64,000 bases of DNA, taken from CALNYZ01 sp942490945. GTDB taxonomy: Bacteria; Pseudomonadota; Gammaproteobacteria; UBA6429; Thiohalophilaceae. The DNA lies in assembly GCA_942490945.1 (NCBI GenBank), contig CALNYZ010000018.1, positions 2,064,685-2,128,684 on the forward strand, in the 5' to 3' direction. This document shows, piece by piece, positions 35,136-43,246 of this stretch (its first letter is position 1; each line of letters begins with the position of its first letter). Under the pieces are notes generated by a model. That model ran no database searches. It worked only from the letters and a program-made list of their open reading frames with translations, and was not told where the DNA came from. Made by a program: the position numbers and the translations under genes.

Positions 35136-36293
35136 CTAATACTGATGCAAGTAAACTGGCTGTCGTTTTGCACCCCAATCACCAGGGAGCCCGTCAAATA
35201 CGCCCGAGCAACGCGTACCACAACGCTTGCAATGACCCAGTTCATCGATATTTGACGAGATAATATTATACCAGTCTCTTTCAATCAGTTTTTCACCGCA
35301 TTGATGGCAGTAAGTGGTATCACCTTCCTGATTATGCACATTGCCCGTGTACACGTGTCGTATACCGTGTGCCTTGGCAATCTCTCTGGCGCGAACCAGT
35401 GTTGCAACCGGCGTCGGTGGTGTATCCAGCATTTTCCAATCGGGATGAAATGCTGAAAAATGCAATGGTACATCAACGCCAAGATTATCGACTATCCACG
35501 CACTCATTTTTACCAGTTCTTTTTCCGAATCATTTTCACCCGGTATCAGCAACGTGGTTATTTCAAGCCAGGTGTTGGTCTCCTGTTTAATATACTTAAG
35601 TGTATCGAGTACAGGTGCCAGCTTTGCGCCGGTAAGTTTGTAGTAAAAGTCTTCGGTAAAGGCTTTCAGGTCAACATTGGCAGCATCAATATGCTGGAAA
35701 AATTCTTCTCGCGGCTGTTCGGATATATATCCGGCCGTGACCGCAACCGTTTTAATATTCTCGGCATGACAAGCCTGCGCGACATCCATGGCGTACTCAA
35801 TAAATATAACCGGATCATTGTAAGTAAATGCCACACTACGGCACCCTGTCGCTTTCGCCGCACGGGCAATTTTTTCAGGGCTGGCCTGATCGGCCAGCGT
35901 ATCAAGTTCACGCGATTTGGAAATGTCCCAGTTCTGGCAAAACTTGCACGATAAATTACAGCCAGCCGTACCAAACGATAATACGGGCGAACCGGGCAAA
36001 AAATGGTTTAAGGGTTTTTTTTCAATCGGGTCAATACAAAACCCGCTTGAGCGACCATAGGTGGTTAACACCATGGTGTCTCCACTATTTATATCGGTTG
36101 TATTAGCTCGTGCACGTACAAAACATAATCCGCGTTGACCGGGCTTGAGTTTGCAATAACGTGGACATAAATCACATTGGAGACGACCATCCTCCAGTTT
36201 ATGCCAATATTTTACGGCGACAACTGCGGGATCAGAAATTGTAATGGTTTCGTGTGTGGTGCTCATATCCTGATAACTCGGGTGCAAACGCAT
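35136..36293 (-). CDS. amrS: AmmeMemoRadiSam system radical SAM enzyme
   Basis: 385 residues. The SAM-cluster motif CNLSCKFCQNW is intact. Four further N-terminal cysteines (CDLCPRYCKL, GLCFVR) resemble pyruvate-formate-lyase activase relatives. A C-terminal CHQCG...CKRCGTRC knuckle looks like a zinc or rubredoxin site. It is divergent from amrB and amrA, which together define the AmmeMemoRadiSam system of unknown chemistry. The start at 36293 has no strong ribosome site; a start at MSTTHETI, 9 codons on, is an alternative. Confidence 0.93.
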   Translation of the reverse strand: MRLHPSYQDMSTTHETITISDPAVVAVKYWHKLEDGRLQCDLCPRYCKLKPGQRGLCFVRARANTTDINSGDTMVLTTYGRSSGFCIDPIEKKPLNHFLPGSPVLSFGTAGCNLSCKFCQNWDISKSRELDTLADQASPEKIARAAKATGCRSVAFTYNDPVIFIEYAMDVAQACHAENIKTVAVTAGYISEQPREEFFQHIDAANVDLKAFTEDFYYKLTGAKLAPVLDTLKYIKQETNTWLEITTLLIPGENDSEKELVKMSAWIVDNLGVDVPLHFSAFHPDWKMLDTPPTPVATLVRAREIAKAHGIRHVYTGNVHNQEGDTTYCHQCGEKLIERDWYNIISSNIDELGHCKRCGTRCSGVFDGLPGDWGAKRQPVYLHQY

Positions 36294-36383
36294 TGTGCGC
36301 TATACTATATATAATGTTTAATAACAGAAATTCAATTGAAAACTGAAGGTGATAACCAGAAGCCGGAAACCGATAGCAGAATT

Positions 36384-37223
36384 ATGACAAACGAATCAGA
36401 CTTTTCAGACTCAATTCGCCCCGCTGCCGTGGCAGGTAGCTTCTATCCGGCAGACAAATACGCACTCGAACAACTGGTGGCAGAGTCATTTAAGCATGCC
36501 AAATCAGCTCAACAGACACTACCACAACATTTGCCAAAAGCCATCATCGTCCCGCACGCCGGCCTGGTTTATTCCGGAGCGATCGCTGCCAGTGCTTACC
36601 AGCTATTCAAGTCAACTGGTGCTGATATCAACCACATCGTGTTGTTAGGTCCATCACACCGGGTGCCACTACGCGGCATGGCCATACCCGCCAGCAAGGC
36701 CTTCGCGACACCACTTGGCAACATTCGCCTGAATCAGGATGCCATTGCCACTTTAGCAGCAGACGGGCTTGTTCAGGTAAATGATCTTGCTCATGCTTAT
36801 GAACACAGCCTTGAAGTACAACTACCTTTCCTGCAATCAATTTTCGCTGACTTTTCACTCACGCCGATTGTCGTCGGAGAAACTTCCATCGCACAGGTCG
36901 CTGCTGTACTGGAAAAATTATGGGGTGATTCCCGAACATTAATCGTCATCAGCTCGGATTTGAGCCATTTTCACGACTATCAAACAGCAAGGAAAATTGA
37001 CAGCAAAACTTCGCAGTTGATTGAATCGCTGCAAGCGGAAAAACTCGATTATGAAATGGCCTGTGGATGTAATCCGGTTACCGGCTTACTGGATGTCGCA
37101 CGGAACAAAAAACTGCATCCCTATATCCTCGATTTACGAAACTCCGGTGATACCGCCGGTTCGTATGACCGGGTTGTCGGCTATGGCGCCTATGCCTTCT
37201 TTGAAAATCATGCTCAACACTGA
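36384..37223 (+). CDS. amrB: AmmeMemoRadiSam system protein B (Memo-like)
   Basis: About 279 residues from the ATG at 36384; a TTG at 36336 would add 16. It is related to human MEMO1 and to extradiol dioxygenases. PAAVAGSFYPADKYALEQLV, VPHAGLVYSGAIAASAYQLF, LGPSHRVPL and SSDLSHFHDYQTA hold the conserved histidines. It overlaps amrA by 14 bp, so the two are translationally linked. Confidence 0.93.
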   Translation: MTNESDFSDSIRPAAVAGSFYPADKYALEQLVAESFKHAKSAQQTLPQHLPKAIIVPHAGLVYSGAIAASAYQLFKSTGADINHIVLLGPSHRVPLRGMAIPASKAFATPLGNIRLNQDAIATLAADGLVQVNDLAHAYEHSLEVQLPFLQSIFADFSLTPIVVGETSIAQVAAVLEKLWGDSRTLIVISSDLSHFHDYQTARKIDSKTSQLIESLQAEKLDYEMACGCNPVTGLLDVARNKKLHPYILDLRNSGDTAGSYDRVVGYGAYAFFENHAQH

Positions 37224-37776
37224 ACAACAAAATCTTGCGCTCAAGCTTGCGAGAGAATCAGTCAGTAACGGTTTGAAAACTGGCAAGCCATTCTCCCCTG
37301 ACCTGGCACAGTATCCGCAACAACTGCAAATTGTAAAAGCCAGTTTTGTCACCCTGAAAATACATCATAACTTGCGTGGCTGCATCGGCAGTCTGGTTGC
37401 AACGAGGCCACTTGCATTGGATATTTCCGAGAATGCCTATGCCGCCGCGTTTCGTGACCCCCGTTTTCCTGCACTAAACGAAAAAGAACTTAGTCAGGTT
37501 ACTTTCCATGTGTCGGTCCTGTCTGAACTTGAACCGGTTAGCGTAAAAGATGAAGCCGAGCTTTTATCATTGTTAAAACCCGGCGTTGATGGTCTGGTGT
37601 TAAGCGATCACGGACATCGTGCGACATTCTTACCTTCCGTATGGGAATCACTACCACAAGCGAAAGATTTTCTGTATGAATTAAAGAAAAAGGCTGGTTT
37701 TGATCAGGAATACTGGTCAGAGTCGATTAAATTTGAACGCTATTTTGTACAGGAATTTGGTGACAGTAAAAACTAG
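37210..37776 (+). CDS. amrA: AmmeMemoRadiSam system protein A (AMMECR1 family)
   Basis: 188 residues from the ATG at 37210, which overlaps the end of amrB. Earlier in-frame codons would run far into amrB and lack support. The AMMECR1 signature is HHNLRGCIGSLVATRPLALD, followed by AFRDPRFPALNEKEL and ATFLPSVWESLPQAKDFL. The function is unknown; it travels with amrB and amrS. Its stop (37774-37776) overlaps the stop of the convergent pentapeptide gene in a shared CTAG. Confidence 0.92.
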   Translation: MLNTEQQNLALKLARESVSNGLKTGKPFSPDLAQYPQQLQIVKASFVTLKIHHNLRGCIGSLVATRPLALDISENAYAAAFRDPRFPALNEKELSQVTFHVSVLSELEPVSVKDEAELLSLLKPGVDGLVLSDHGHRATFLPSVWESLPQAKDFLYELKKKAGFDQEYWSESIKFERYFVQEFGDSKN

Positions 37777-38660
37777 TTTGTCGACTTGCAAACAGAAATT
37801 GATTTGGCGGCACATTTTTTTCCGTCTACCCATATTGCAAAACTCAAATCTGCATCTTTAAAGCTGGTACTCGAAATATTACTATTTTTAAAATCAGCAT
37901 ACTGTAAATCAGCATTGTTCAAGTTGGCATTTCGTAAATCAGCGCTTCTGAAATTTGCTCCTTTCAAAATTGATTTCGCCATCACGACATAGCTTAAATT
38001 GGCGCGCGAAAAATCTGCATAACTGGCATTAACAGAAGACAGATTACTGCCGACAAGATTTGCGCCCGCCAGATTGGCCGATAATAAATTACTGTTACTC
38101 AGATCCTTTTTCAGCGCAATGAGTCCGGCTTTATTACAGTTCTTCCAGTTGACGGCCGGGCCCGGTGCCATATTACAATCTGCCGCTGCAACATTCTGGT
38201 CCGGACTATACAGGAAGGAAAAATAGACGGACACAACCAGGATGATAGCGAGAATAGCAATTTGAAGAAACGGTATTTTTTTTGGACGTGCAATATTCTT
38301 GTAGGTTAGTTCACGCTTCTCACGATGCATGCGTTCGTCATCCGATTCATGCATACGCCGGCCATCTGCGCTTCCTTTCTCTGCTCGTGAATCGTTACGA
38401 CGTTCTTCACGGCGTTCGTCTGCCCAGCGTTTCGCGGCTTCTATACGTTCTTTTGAGAGCTCGTCGCCATCCGCCGTCTTGTAAACATCTGGAATCATTG
38501 AGTCGACATTACGAATCTTGACCCATTTATCCTTGTCATGACTGGCCATATCATCCAGAGTTATCCGCCCCAATAACACCATTTGTGCAATCTGGCCGGT
38601 CGGGAAAGGACCGGAGACACCTTGTACAGTTTTTATATACCAGGAATTTTTGTTAGACAT
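37773..38660 (-). CDS. GYF-domain/pentapeptide-repeat inner-membrane protein
   Basis: 295 residues. A GYF_2 (DUF4339) domain at 5-50 (SWYIKTVQGVSGPFPTGQIA, then WVKIR) is followed by a charged Arg/Glu region (65-125) and one TM helix (130-150). Pentapeptide repeats A(N/D)Lxx run from about 187 to 275 (LSANLAGANLVGSNL, ADLRNANLNNADLQYADF). The topology places the GYF domain inside and the repeat helix outside. A good sigma-28 promoter lies upstream (38691-38717), suggesting expression with flagellar and chemotaxis genes. The function is unknown. Confidence 0.85.
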   Translation of the reverse strand: MSNKNSWYIKTVQGVSGPFPTGQIAQMVLLGRITLDDMASHDKDKWVKIRNVDSMIPDVYKTADGDELSKERIEAAKRWADERREERRNDSRAEKGSADGRRMHESDDERMHREKRELTYKNIARPKKIPFLQIAILAIILVVSVYFSFLYSPDQNVAAADCNMAPGPAVNWKNCNKAGLIALKKDLSNSNLLSANLAGANLVGSNLSSVNASYADFSRANLSYVVMAKSILKGANFRSADLRNANLNNADLQYADFKNSNISSTSFKDADLSFAIWVDGKKCAAKSISVCKSTN

Positions 38661-38690
38661 AATTTATACAGACACATTTCACTCTATAGA

Positions 38691-38717
38691 TAATCGGCCA
38701 AATTCATAAAATATTTA
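38691..38717 (-). promoter_or_regulatory. Sigma-28 (FliA) promoter for the pentapeptide-repeat gene
   Basis: On the minus strand TAAA-N15-GCCGATTA, against the consensus TAAA-N15-GCCGATAA (one mismatch in twelve, exact spacing). The predicted transcript start is about 20-25 bases before the ATG at 38660. Confidence 0.7.
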
Positions 38718-38774
38718 CATTTATGTCGTTTCGCATAGCAAGAATCCTTTAAATTGTCATAATTATAGTTAACT

Positions 38775-40106
38775 ATGGAAATAAATCGCACAAACCTCCC
38801 TCGCGCGCCCGTTTCGACAACATCTGGATATGGGGCAACTAAAGCACTGTCACCACTGCTGGCTGTATCAGAAACGGCTAATACCATGCTGCAGCGCTGG
38901 CAGGTTGGCCAGCAACTTGATTTACTTGTTTTACAAGTGAGTAATAATATCGCAAAAGTCAAAATTGACGGCATTGATGCCGATCTGCAAGGTGCCATCA
39001 CTTCACAACTAAAAGCCGGTCAGATCATCAGTGCACGGGTTGATCAGGGCGCACCACATCTCAAGGTAACATTGCAACTCCCTAAAGCAACCCGGCTTGA
39101 TTTTCTTAATACTGAAATACGCACACAACTTCCACAACAACAAAATCTGCAACCATTTTTTAACAAACTGGACGGCCTGATTACGACCATTACAAATTCT
39201 GATATACAAGCCACCCCACGCAGTGGTCAACCAGTTGCGAGCGAAGTTCCATTATTAAATATCAGAAAAGCTATCTACCAATCAATACCCGTAAAGGAAA
39301 CTGTCACGGGAAACATTCGATCAGCAATTGAAAATTCAGCTATTTTCTTACACCACCAGCTTAAGGAGCATGTGTCGCAGCAACGAAGTTTTCCGGAGAA
39401 CAATCTCAATACCCAATTATTACGGCTTGCCAACATATTACGCCTGACACTGGCAACAGCAAACCCTGCTTCTTCATCCAGCACAAAACCGACGCCGCAA
39501 GGACAAGCACAACAAACAATAAGCACTAATCCGGCTACTCCATCGATGACTTACGATGCCAGGGGTAAATTGCCACAAGGTGTCAATCAACAACCTGTCG
39601 AGGGTACGCGCGCTGCACCTGTTCCTCCGCAATTACTTGCACTGGATGAATTACTAAGGTCTACTGAAGGTGTGTTGGCAAAAATACAAACCCATCAGCT
39701 CCACATGTTGCGCAGCGAAGAATTAAATCAACAAGTCTGGTTCTTCGATTTACCTGTCAAACAAAACAAGAATATCGATATTTTCGAGTTTCTGATTTAC
39801 CGTGATGCAGAGCAAAAAGATAGTGAATACAAGTCAACATGGCAGATACAGATTCGCTTTAACCTGGAAGGCCTGGGCGAAATCCTTGCCAGGGTTCGAA
39901 TGCGACAAAACAAGGAAGTCGATATTGATTTTATCGCGGAGTCATCCACAACAGCCAGATTATTCAGCGAACACATGTTGACACTATCAGCGCGCCTGTC
40001 TGGCAAGGGTATATCTCCCGGCAGACTCAATTGCAGCTGTGATGTACCGGATACACACGCATATAACCCTGCCTTACAACAAGCTGTTATCGAGGATAAA
40101 ATATGA
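38775..40106 (+). CDS. FliK-like protein (flagellar hook-length control, C-terminal domain)
   Basis: 443 residues. The N-terminal 110 residues are globular, followed by a low-complexity Gln/Thr/Pro stretch (about 235-275). The C-terminal FliK-type domain begins VWFFDLPVKQNKNIDIFEF and includes WQIQIRFNLEGLGEILARVR. FliK measures hook length and triggers the FlhB switch. A second fliK may lie elsewhere, so this could be a paralogue. Its stop overlaps the start of flhX (ATGA), tying the FliK-type domain directly to an FlhB C-terminal homologue. Confidence 0.82.
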   Translation: MEINRTNLPRAPVSTTSGYGATKALSPLLAVSETANTMLQRWQVGQQLDLLVLQVSNNIAKVKIDGIDADLQGAITSQLKAGQIISARVDQGAPHLKVTLQLPKATRLDFLNTEIRTQLPQQQNLQPFFNKLDGLITTITNSDIQATPRSGQPVASEVPLLNIRKAIYQSIPVKETVTGNIRSAIENSAIFLHHQLKEHVSQQRSFPENNLNTQLLRLANILRLTLATANPASSSSTKPTPQGQAQQTISTNPATPSMTYDARGKLPQGVNQQPVEGTRAAPVPPQLLALDELLRSTEGVLAKIQTHQLHMLRSEELNQQVWFFDLPVKQNKNIDIFEFLIYRDAEQKDSEYKSTWQIQIRFNLEGLGEILARVRMRQNKEVDIDFIAESSTTARLFSEHMLTLSARLSGKGISPGRLNCSCDVPDTHAYNPALQQAVIEDKI

Positions 40107-40384
40107 CAACGAAGCAAATAAATATTGCCGTTGCACTGGAATATGATGGTGAGTCAGCACCGAAAGTGACTGCCAAAGGCGAAGGTGAACTCGCCAGGCA
40201 AATTATTGCTATCGCCAATAAACATAACGTACCCCTACAGGAAAACACTGAACTGGTTCAGTTGCTGTCACATATCGAATTGGGGGAAGAAATTCCTGAA
40301 ACGCTTTATATTACGGTTGCCGAAATTATTGCTTTTACGTACATTTTGAAAGGAAAATTTCCAGCTGGTGCTGAAAAACGTTGA
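40103..40384 (+). CDS. flhX: FlhB C-terminal homologue (FlhX/FhlB)
   Basis: 93 residues corresponding to the cytoplasmic, self-cleaved C-terminal part of FlhB/YscU (IAVALEYDGESAPKVTAKG, ARQIIAIANKHNVPLQENTE, YITVAEIIAFTYILKGK). Such free-standing copies can partly replace the FlhB cytoplasmic domain in export specificity switching. It is translationally coupled to the FliK-like gene by a 4-bp overlap. Full-length FlhB is encoded at 54735-55862. Confidence 0.9.
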   Translation: MTTKQINIAVALEYDGESAPKVTAKGEGELARQIIAIANKHNVPLQENTELVQLLSHIELGEEIPETLYITVAEIIAFTYILKGKFPAGAEKR

Positions 40385-40452
40385 GTGTTATTTTTTGTGA
40401 ATGCTATTTTTTCTGGCTACTGTCAGTCAATGGACAGTTTATTAATCTCAAT

Positions 40453-40866
40453 TTAACCGGTCTTGTCCAGATGGTGCATTCTGAATACCAGCTCTGCTTC
40501 CATTTGATTAATGCCACACAAACTGACGATATCTGCGATTGAATTACCATTTTTTGCCAATTGAATCGCCTGTTCATAGGACTGATTAACAGGTTCAAAC
40601 AAGGAAACTTCATCCTGTCTGGCATTTATTTTTTTCTGGGTCTTTTCTATTGAACGTATTCTGTTGCCAACACCGATCGAGGCAGAAGCCAATGCACGCA
40701 GATCATCCTTGACAGATTTTATTTGCTGAATTTGTTTGAGATTTTTCGCATAAGCATGATACAAATTAAGTGCGACAACTAATAATACCAAGGCAGCAAA
40801 CAGCAACATAAATTGTTCGCCGCTATAACTCTGAAATATTTCAATATAGTCATTAAGAATTTTCAT
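40453..40866 (-). CDS. DUF2802 membrane-anchored protein of the chemotaxis operon
   Basis: 137 residues. One TM helix near the N-terminus (QFMLLFAALVLLVVALNLYH) is followed by a coiled coil (LKQIQQIKSVKDDLRALASA) and a helical DUF2802 region (YEQAIQLAKNGNSIADIVSL) with CGINQMEAELVFRMH. This family is found at the end of polar flagellar chemotaxis operons (Pseudomonas PA1465-like). The function is unknown. Its start overlaps the preceding small gene by 1 bp. Confidence 0.85.
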   Translation of the reverse strand: MKILNDYIEIFQSYSGEQFMLLFAALVLLVVALNLYHAYAKNLKQIQQIKSVKDDLRALASASIGVGNRIRSIEKTQKKINARQDEVSLFEPVNQSYEQAIQLAKNGNSIADIVSLCGINQMEAELVFRMHHLDKTG

Positions 40867-41060
40867 CAGGCGTACTCATCTATTCCCTTGTTTCCATTAT
40901 CAGACTTGTTTGCTACCGTCTCATCTTCATCATTGTCTGTTTCTGGTTGTTTTTGCGACTTTTTCTTTTTTTGTGGCGTATTTTTTGTATCGCCTACAGG
41001 ACGAATCATGTGGCTTGGCCATATCGACGTTATGTTACCTGTCTGTTTTATATCTGCCAT
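40866..41060 (-). CDS. Small charged protein in the chemotaxis operon
   Basis: 64 residues with no recognised domain. The start MADIKQTGNITSIWPSHMIR is followed by a Lys-rich then Asp/Glu-rich disordered tail. It sits between cheW (15 bp upstream) and the DUF2802 gene (1-bp overlap), where Pseudomonas also has a small uncharacterised ORF. The conserved position and tight spacing argue for a real gene. A conserved WPS...IRPV-like peptide might be a docking motif; this is speculation. Confidence 0.65.
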   Translation of the reverse strand: MADIKQTGNITSIWPSHMIRPVGDTKNTPQKKKKSQKQPETDNDEDETVANKSDNGNKGIDEYA

Positions 41061-41075
41061 GCCTGTTTCATAAGT

Positions 41076-41552
41076 CTAGATATTCAAAACTTCATCCCAT
41101 TCTTCATCGGTTAACAGTTTATTTACATCGACCAGAATCAGTAATTCACCCTTCTGGCTGCTGACACCCTGGATGTATTTGGAGCTGTCATCATTACCAA
41201 TATTTGGTGCGGTATCGATTTCAGATGCACGTAAATCTGCTACTTCAGCAACGCTATCGACGAGAATGCCCACCACCTGATTCTCTGCTTCGATAATCAC
41301 AATACGTGTCGAGTCATCCGGTTCTTTATCTGTTAATCCGAAACGTTTTCGTGAATCGATAACGGTTACGACATTACCACGCAGATTAATAATGCCCAAA
41401 ACGTAATTCGGTGCGCCGGGTACAGGTGCAATTTCAGTCATGCGTAAAACTTCCTGTACTGACATCACCTTGATGCCGTATTTTTCATTATCCAGCCGGA
41501 ATGTAACCCACTGGATTATTTCATCTGATGTTTTTTCTGCTGCCTGGCTCAT
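41076..41552 (-). CDS. cheW: Chemotaxis coupling protein CheW
   Basis: 158 residues forming one CheW beta-barrel pair (WVTFRLDNEKYGIKVMSVQE, VPGAPNYVLGIINLRGNVV, GILVDSVAEVADLRASEI). It links methyl-accepting receptors to CheA in the polar array. The 172-bp gap in front of it holds overlapping sigma-54 and sigma-28 promoters, so it can be transcribed apart from the long upstream operon. Confidence 0.96.
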   Translation of the reverse strand: MSQAAEKTSDEIIQWVTFRLDNEKYGIKVMSVQEVLRMTEIAPVPGAPNYVLGIINLRGNVVTVIDSRKRFGLTDKEPDDSTRIVIIEAENQVVGILVDSVAEVADLRASEIDTAPNIGNDDSSKYIQGVSSQKGELLILVDVNKLLTDEEWDEVLNI

Positions 41553-41589
41553 CGTAGCCTCTCCTGTAATGGTTCCTTAATATGTCAAT

Positions 41590-41616
41590 ATATCGGCGTT
41601 ATGCGACTACTATTTA
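41590..41616 (-). promoter_or_regulatory. Sigma-28 (FliA) promoter upstream of cheW
   Basis: On the minus strand TAAA-N15-GCCGATAT, one mismatch to the FliA consensus with exact spacing. The -10 lies about 38 bp before the cheW start. Confidence 0.75.
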
Positions 41617-41622
41617 CCATGT

Positions 41623-41638
41623 TGCATAATATGTGCCA
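41623..41638 (-). promoter_or_regulatory. Sigma-54 (RpoN) promoter upstream of cheW
   Basis: On the minus strand TGGCACATATTATGCA, with the -24 GG and -12 GC in correct register and the TGGCAC half perfect. It lies immediately upstream of the sigma-28 -35 element. Confidence 0.6.
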
Positions 41639-41724
41639 TGGATGGTGCTTTATAGTTCATCGGCATTATATGCAATATGCTTTAGTAGCTTTTAAATTCA
41701 ATGACTTAGCGAATTGTAAATGGC

Positions 41725-42453
41725 CTATTTTTGACCAGTTTTGAGCAATTGCGCAAAACCTTCACCATTGATAAGTGCACACATCTGCTCAATCACCGTG
41801 CCTGCCAGCCACTGCCGTGTATTGCTTGCAGGGCGCCATTTAACCTGGTCTGGCGTTAATTCAACAACTTCATTGACACTGTCACAACCCAGTCCCCAGC
41901 GACTGTCATCGATTAATACGATACGTTTTATACGTTTGCGGGGCTCATCAGATACCAGATTGTTTAATTTGTCCGGGGGGAATATAACGCGCGCGGTATC
42001 AATTACCGGAATACTCTGACCAAGATGCTGCAATATGCCAAGATAAAAATCGGCGTGTCCTGGCATCTCTGTGATGTCATCATTCCATTCGAGTACACCA
42101 CTCAACTCGACCAGTGGTATAGCCAACTTTAGTCCGGCGACCTCAAACAGCATGGCCTGAAAGGGTTGATCATATACTTTAGCGGCAACAACTGTCGTTG
42201 AAGGAGGCTGCTCAGCCGGACTCTCCGGCACAGTCGCTTCTTCAAGTTCACTCGGGATATCTTGCTGAACATTGTCCTGTTCAACAATAGTTGATTCAAC
42301 AGTATCAACTTCAGGTATAGATTGAATTGTGTCTGTTTCAGGTGCAACCTGTACTTCAACTGTTGTTTCGACTTCGGTTTCACGCAAGAGTGACTCGAGG
42401 AATAACCCCAGTGCTTGCTCCTGCGCAACCAACACCTTGTCCTTGGTCGCCAT
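41725..42453 (-). CDS. parP: CheW-like polar chemotaxis protein ParP
   Basis: 242 residues. A disordered Glu/Gln/Val/Pro-rich N-terminus (about 20-95) precedes a CheW-like C-terminal domain (FEVAGLKLAIPLVELSGVLE, GILQHLGQSIPVIDTA, LIDDSRWGLGCDSVNEV). ParP proteins connect CheA/receptor arrays to the ParC ATPase at the cell pole. The start is next to parC (1 bp apart). The assignment rests on domain layout and the parC-parP-cheW order; the Pseudomonas counterpart is PA1463. Confidence 0.85.
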   Translation of the reverse strand: MATKDKVLVAQEQALGLFLESLLRETEVETTVEVQVAPETDTIQSIPEVDTVESTIVEQDNVQQDIPSELEEATVPESPAEQPPSTTVVAAKVYDQPFQAMLFEVAGLKLAIPLVELSGVLEWNDDITEMPGHADFYLGILQHLGQSIPVIDTARVIFPPDKLNNLVSDEPRKRIKRIVLIDDSRWGLGCDSVNEVVELTPDQVKWRPASNTRQWLAGTVIEQMCALINGEGFAQLLKTGQK

Positions 42454-42454
42454 A

Positions 42455-43246
42455 TCAGGTTATCGCTGCAACTTCGGTATTACTGGATATTTCACCTAAC
42501 AAGTCCGTGAGTAACATGGAGTATGCCTGGCTACCACGTGAAGCGGGTAACATGATCGGTAATGGCACGCCCATTTCACTTGCAGAGCGAAACTTTGTGT
42601 CGATCGGAATGACTTGTCGCCATATGTTGTCTTGATAGGCTTCACGTAATTTTCGTAAACTATCAATGGATGCCCGTGTGCGACGATCAAACATCACAGG
42701 CAAAATTGTATATTCGATCTCTTTCCTGCGCGCTTTCATGATCATTTGTAATGTGCGCAACATTCTTTCCAGTCCTTTGATAGCCAGAAATTCAGTTTGT
42801 ACCGGCAATAATAAATGATGACAGGCAGCGAGAGCATTCACCATCAGAATCCCCAATATCGGCGGACAATCTATCAGGGCGAAATCATATTCCTGATCAA
42901 GCGCAAGTAACACATTTTTTATCACCAGTCCTTTACCATCTTGCGAACCAAGCTGTTTATCGAGCGTCGCCATAGCCGTTGACGCCGGTAACAAATGTAT
43001 ATTTGGAAATTTGGTCTTGCGAATAACCTGTACAGGATGAAAGGAAGCATCATTATGGAATAAATGATAAATACTTGGTTCAATTTCATCAGGATCGTAT
43101 TGAAAATAGGTAGTTAATGAGCCGTGTGGATCAAGATCCACCAGTAACACGCGCTTTCCAAGTAAAGATAAATGTCCTGCCAATGATACAGCCGTAGTTG
43201 TTTTCGCTACCCCACCTTTCTGATTTGCTATTGCCCAGACGTTCAT
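42455..43246 (-). CDS. parC: ParA-like ATPase ParC (chemotaxis array placement)
   Basis: 263 residues of the MinD/ParA family. The deviant Walker A is ANQKGGVAKTTTAVSLAGHL at the N-terminus, VLLVDLDPHGSL follows, and DFALIDCPPILGILMVNAL is Walker B. Its place between motD and parP matches ParC, which directs chemosensory arrays to the pole and to both daughter cells. Its start overlaps the motD stop by 4 bp. It is distinct from FleN, which is encoded at 50343-51236. Confidence 0.9.
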   Translation of the reverse strand: MNVWAIANQKGGVAKTTTAVSLAGHLSLLGKRVLLVDLDPHGSLTTYFQYDPDEIEPSIYHLFHNDASFHPVQVIRKTKFPNIHLLPASTAMATLDKQLGSQDGKGLVIKNVLLALDQEYDFALIDCPPILGILMVNALAACHHLLLPVQTEFLAIKGLERMLRTLQMIMKARRKEIEYTILPVMFDRRTRASIDSLRKLREAYQDNIWRQVIPIDTKFRSASEMGVPLPIMLPASRGSQAYSMLLTDLLGEISSNTEVAAIT

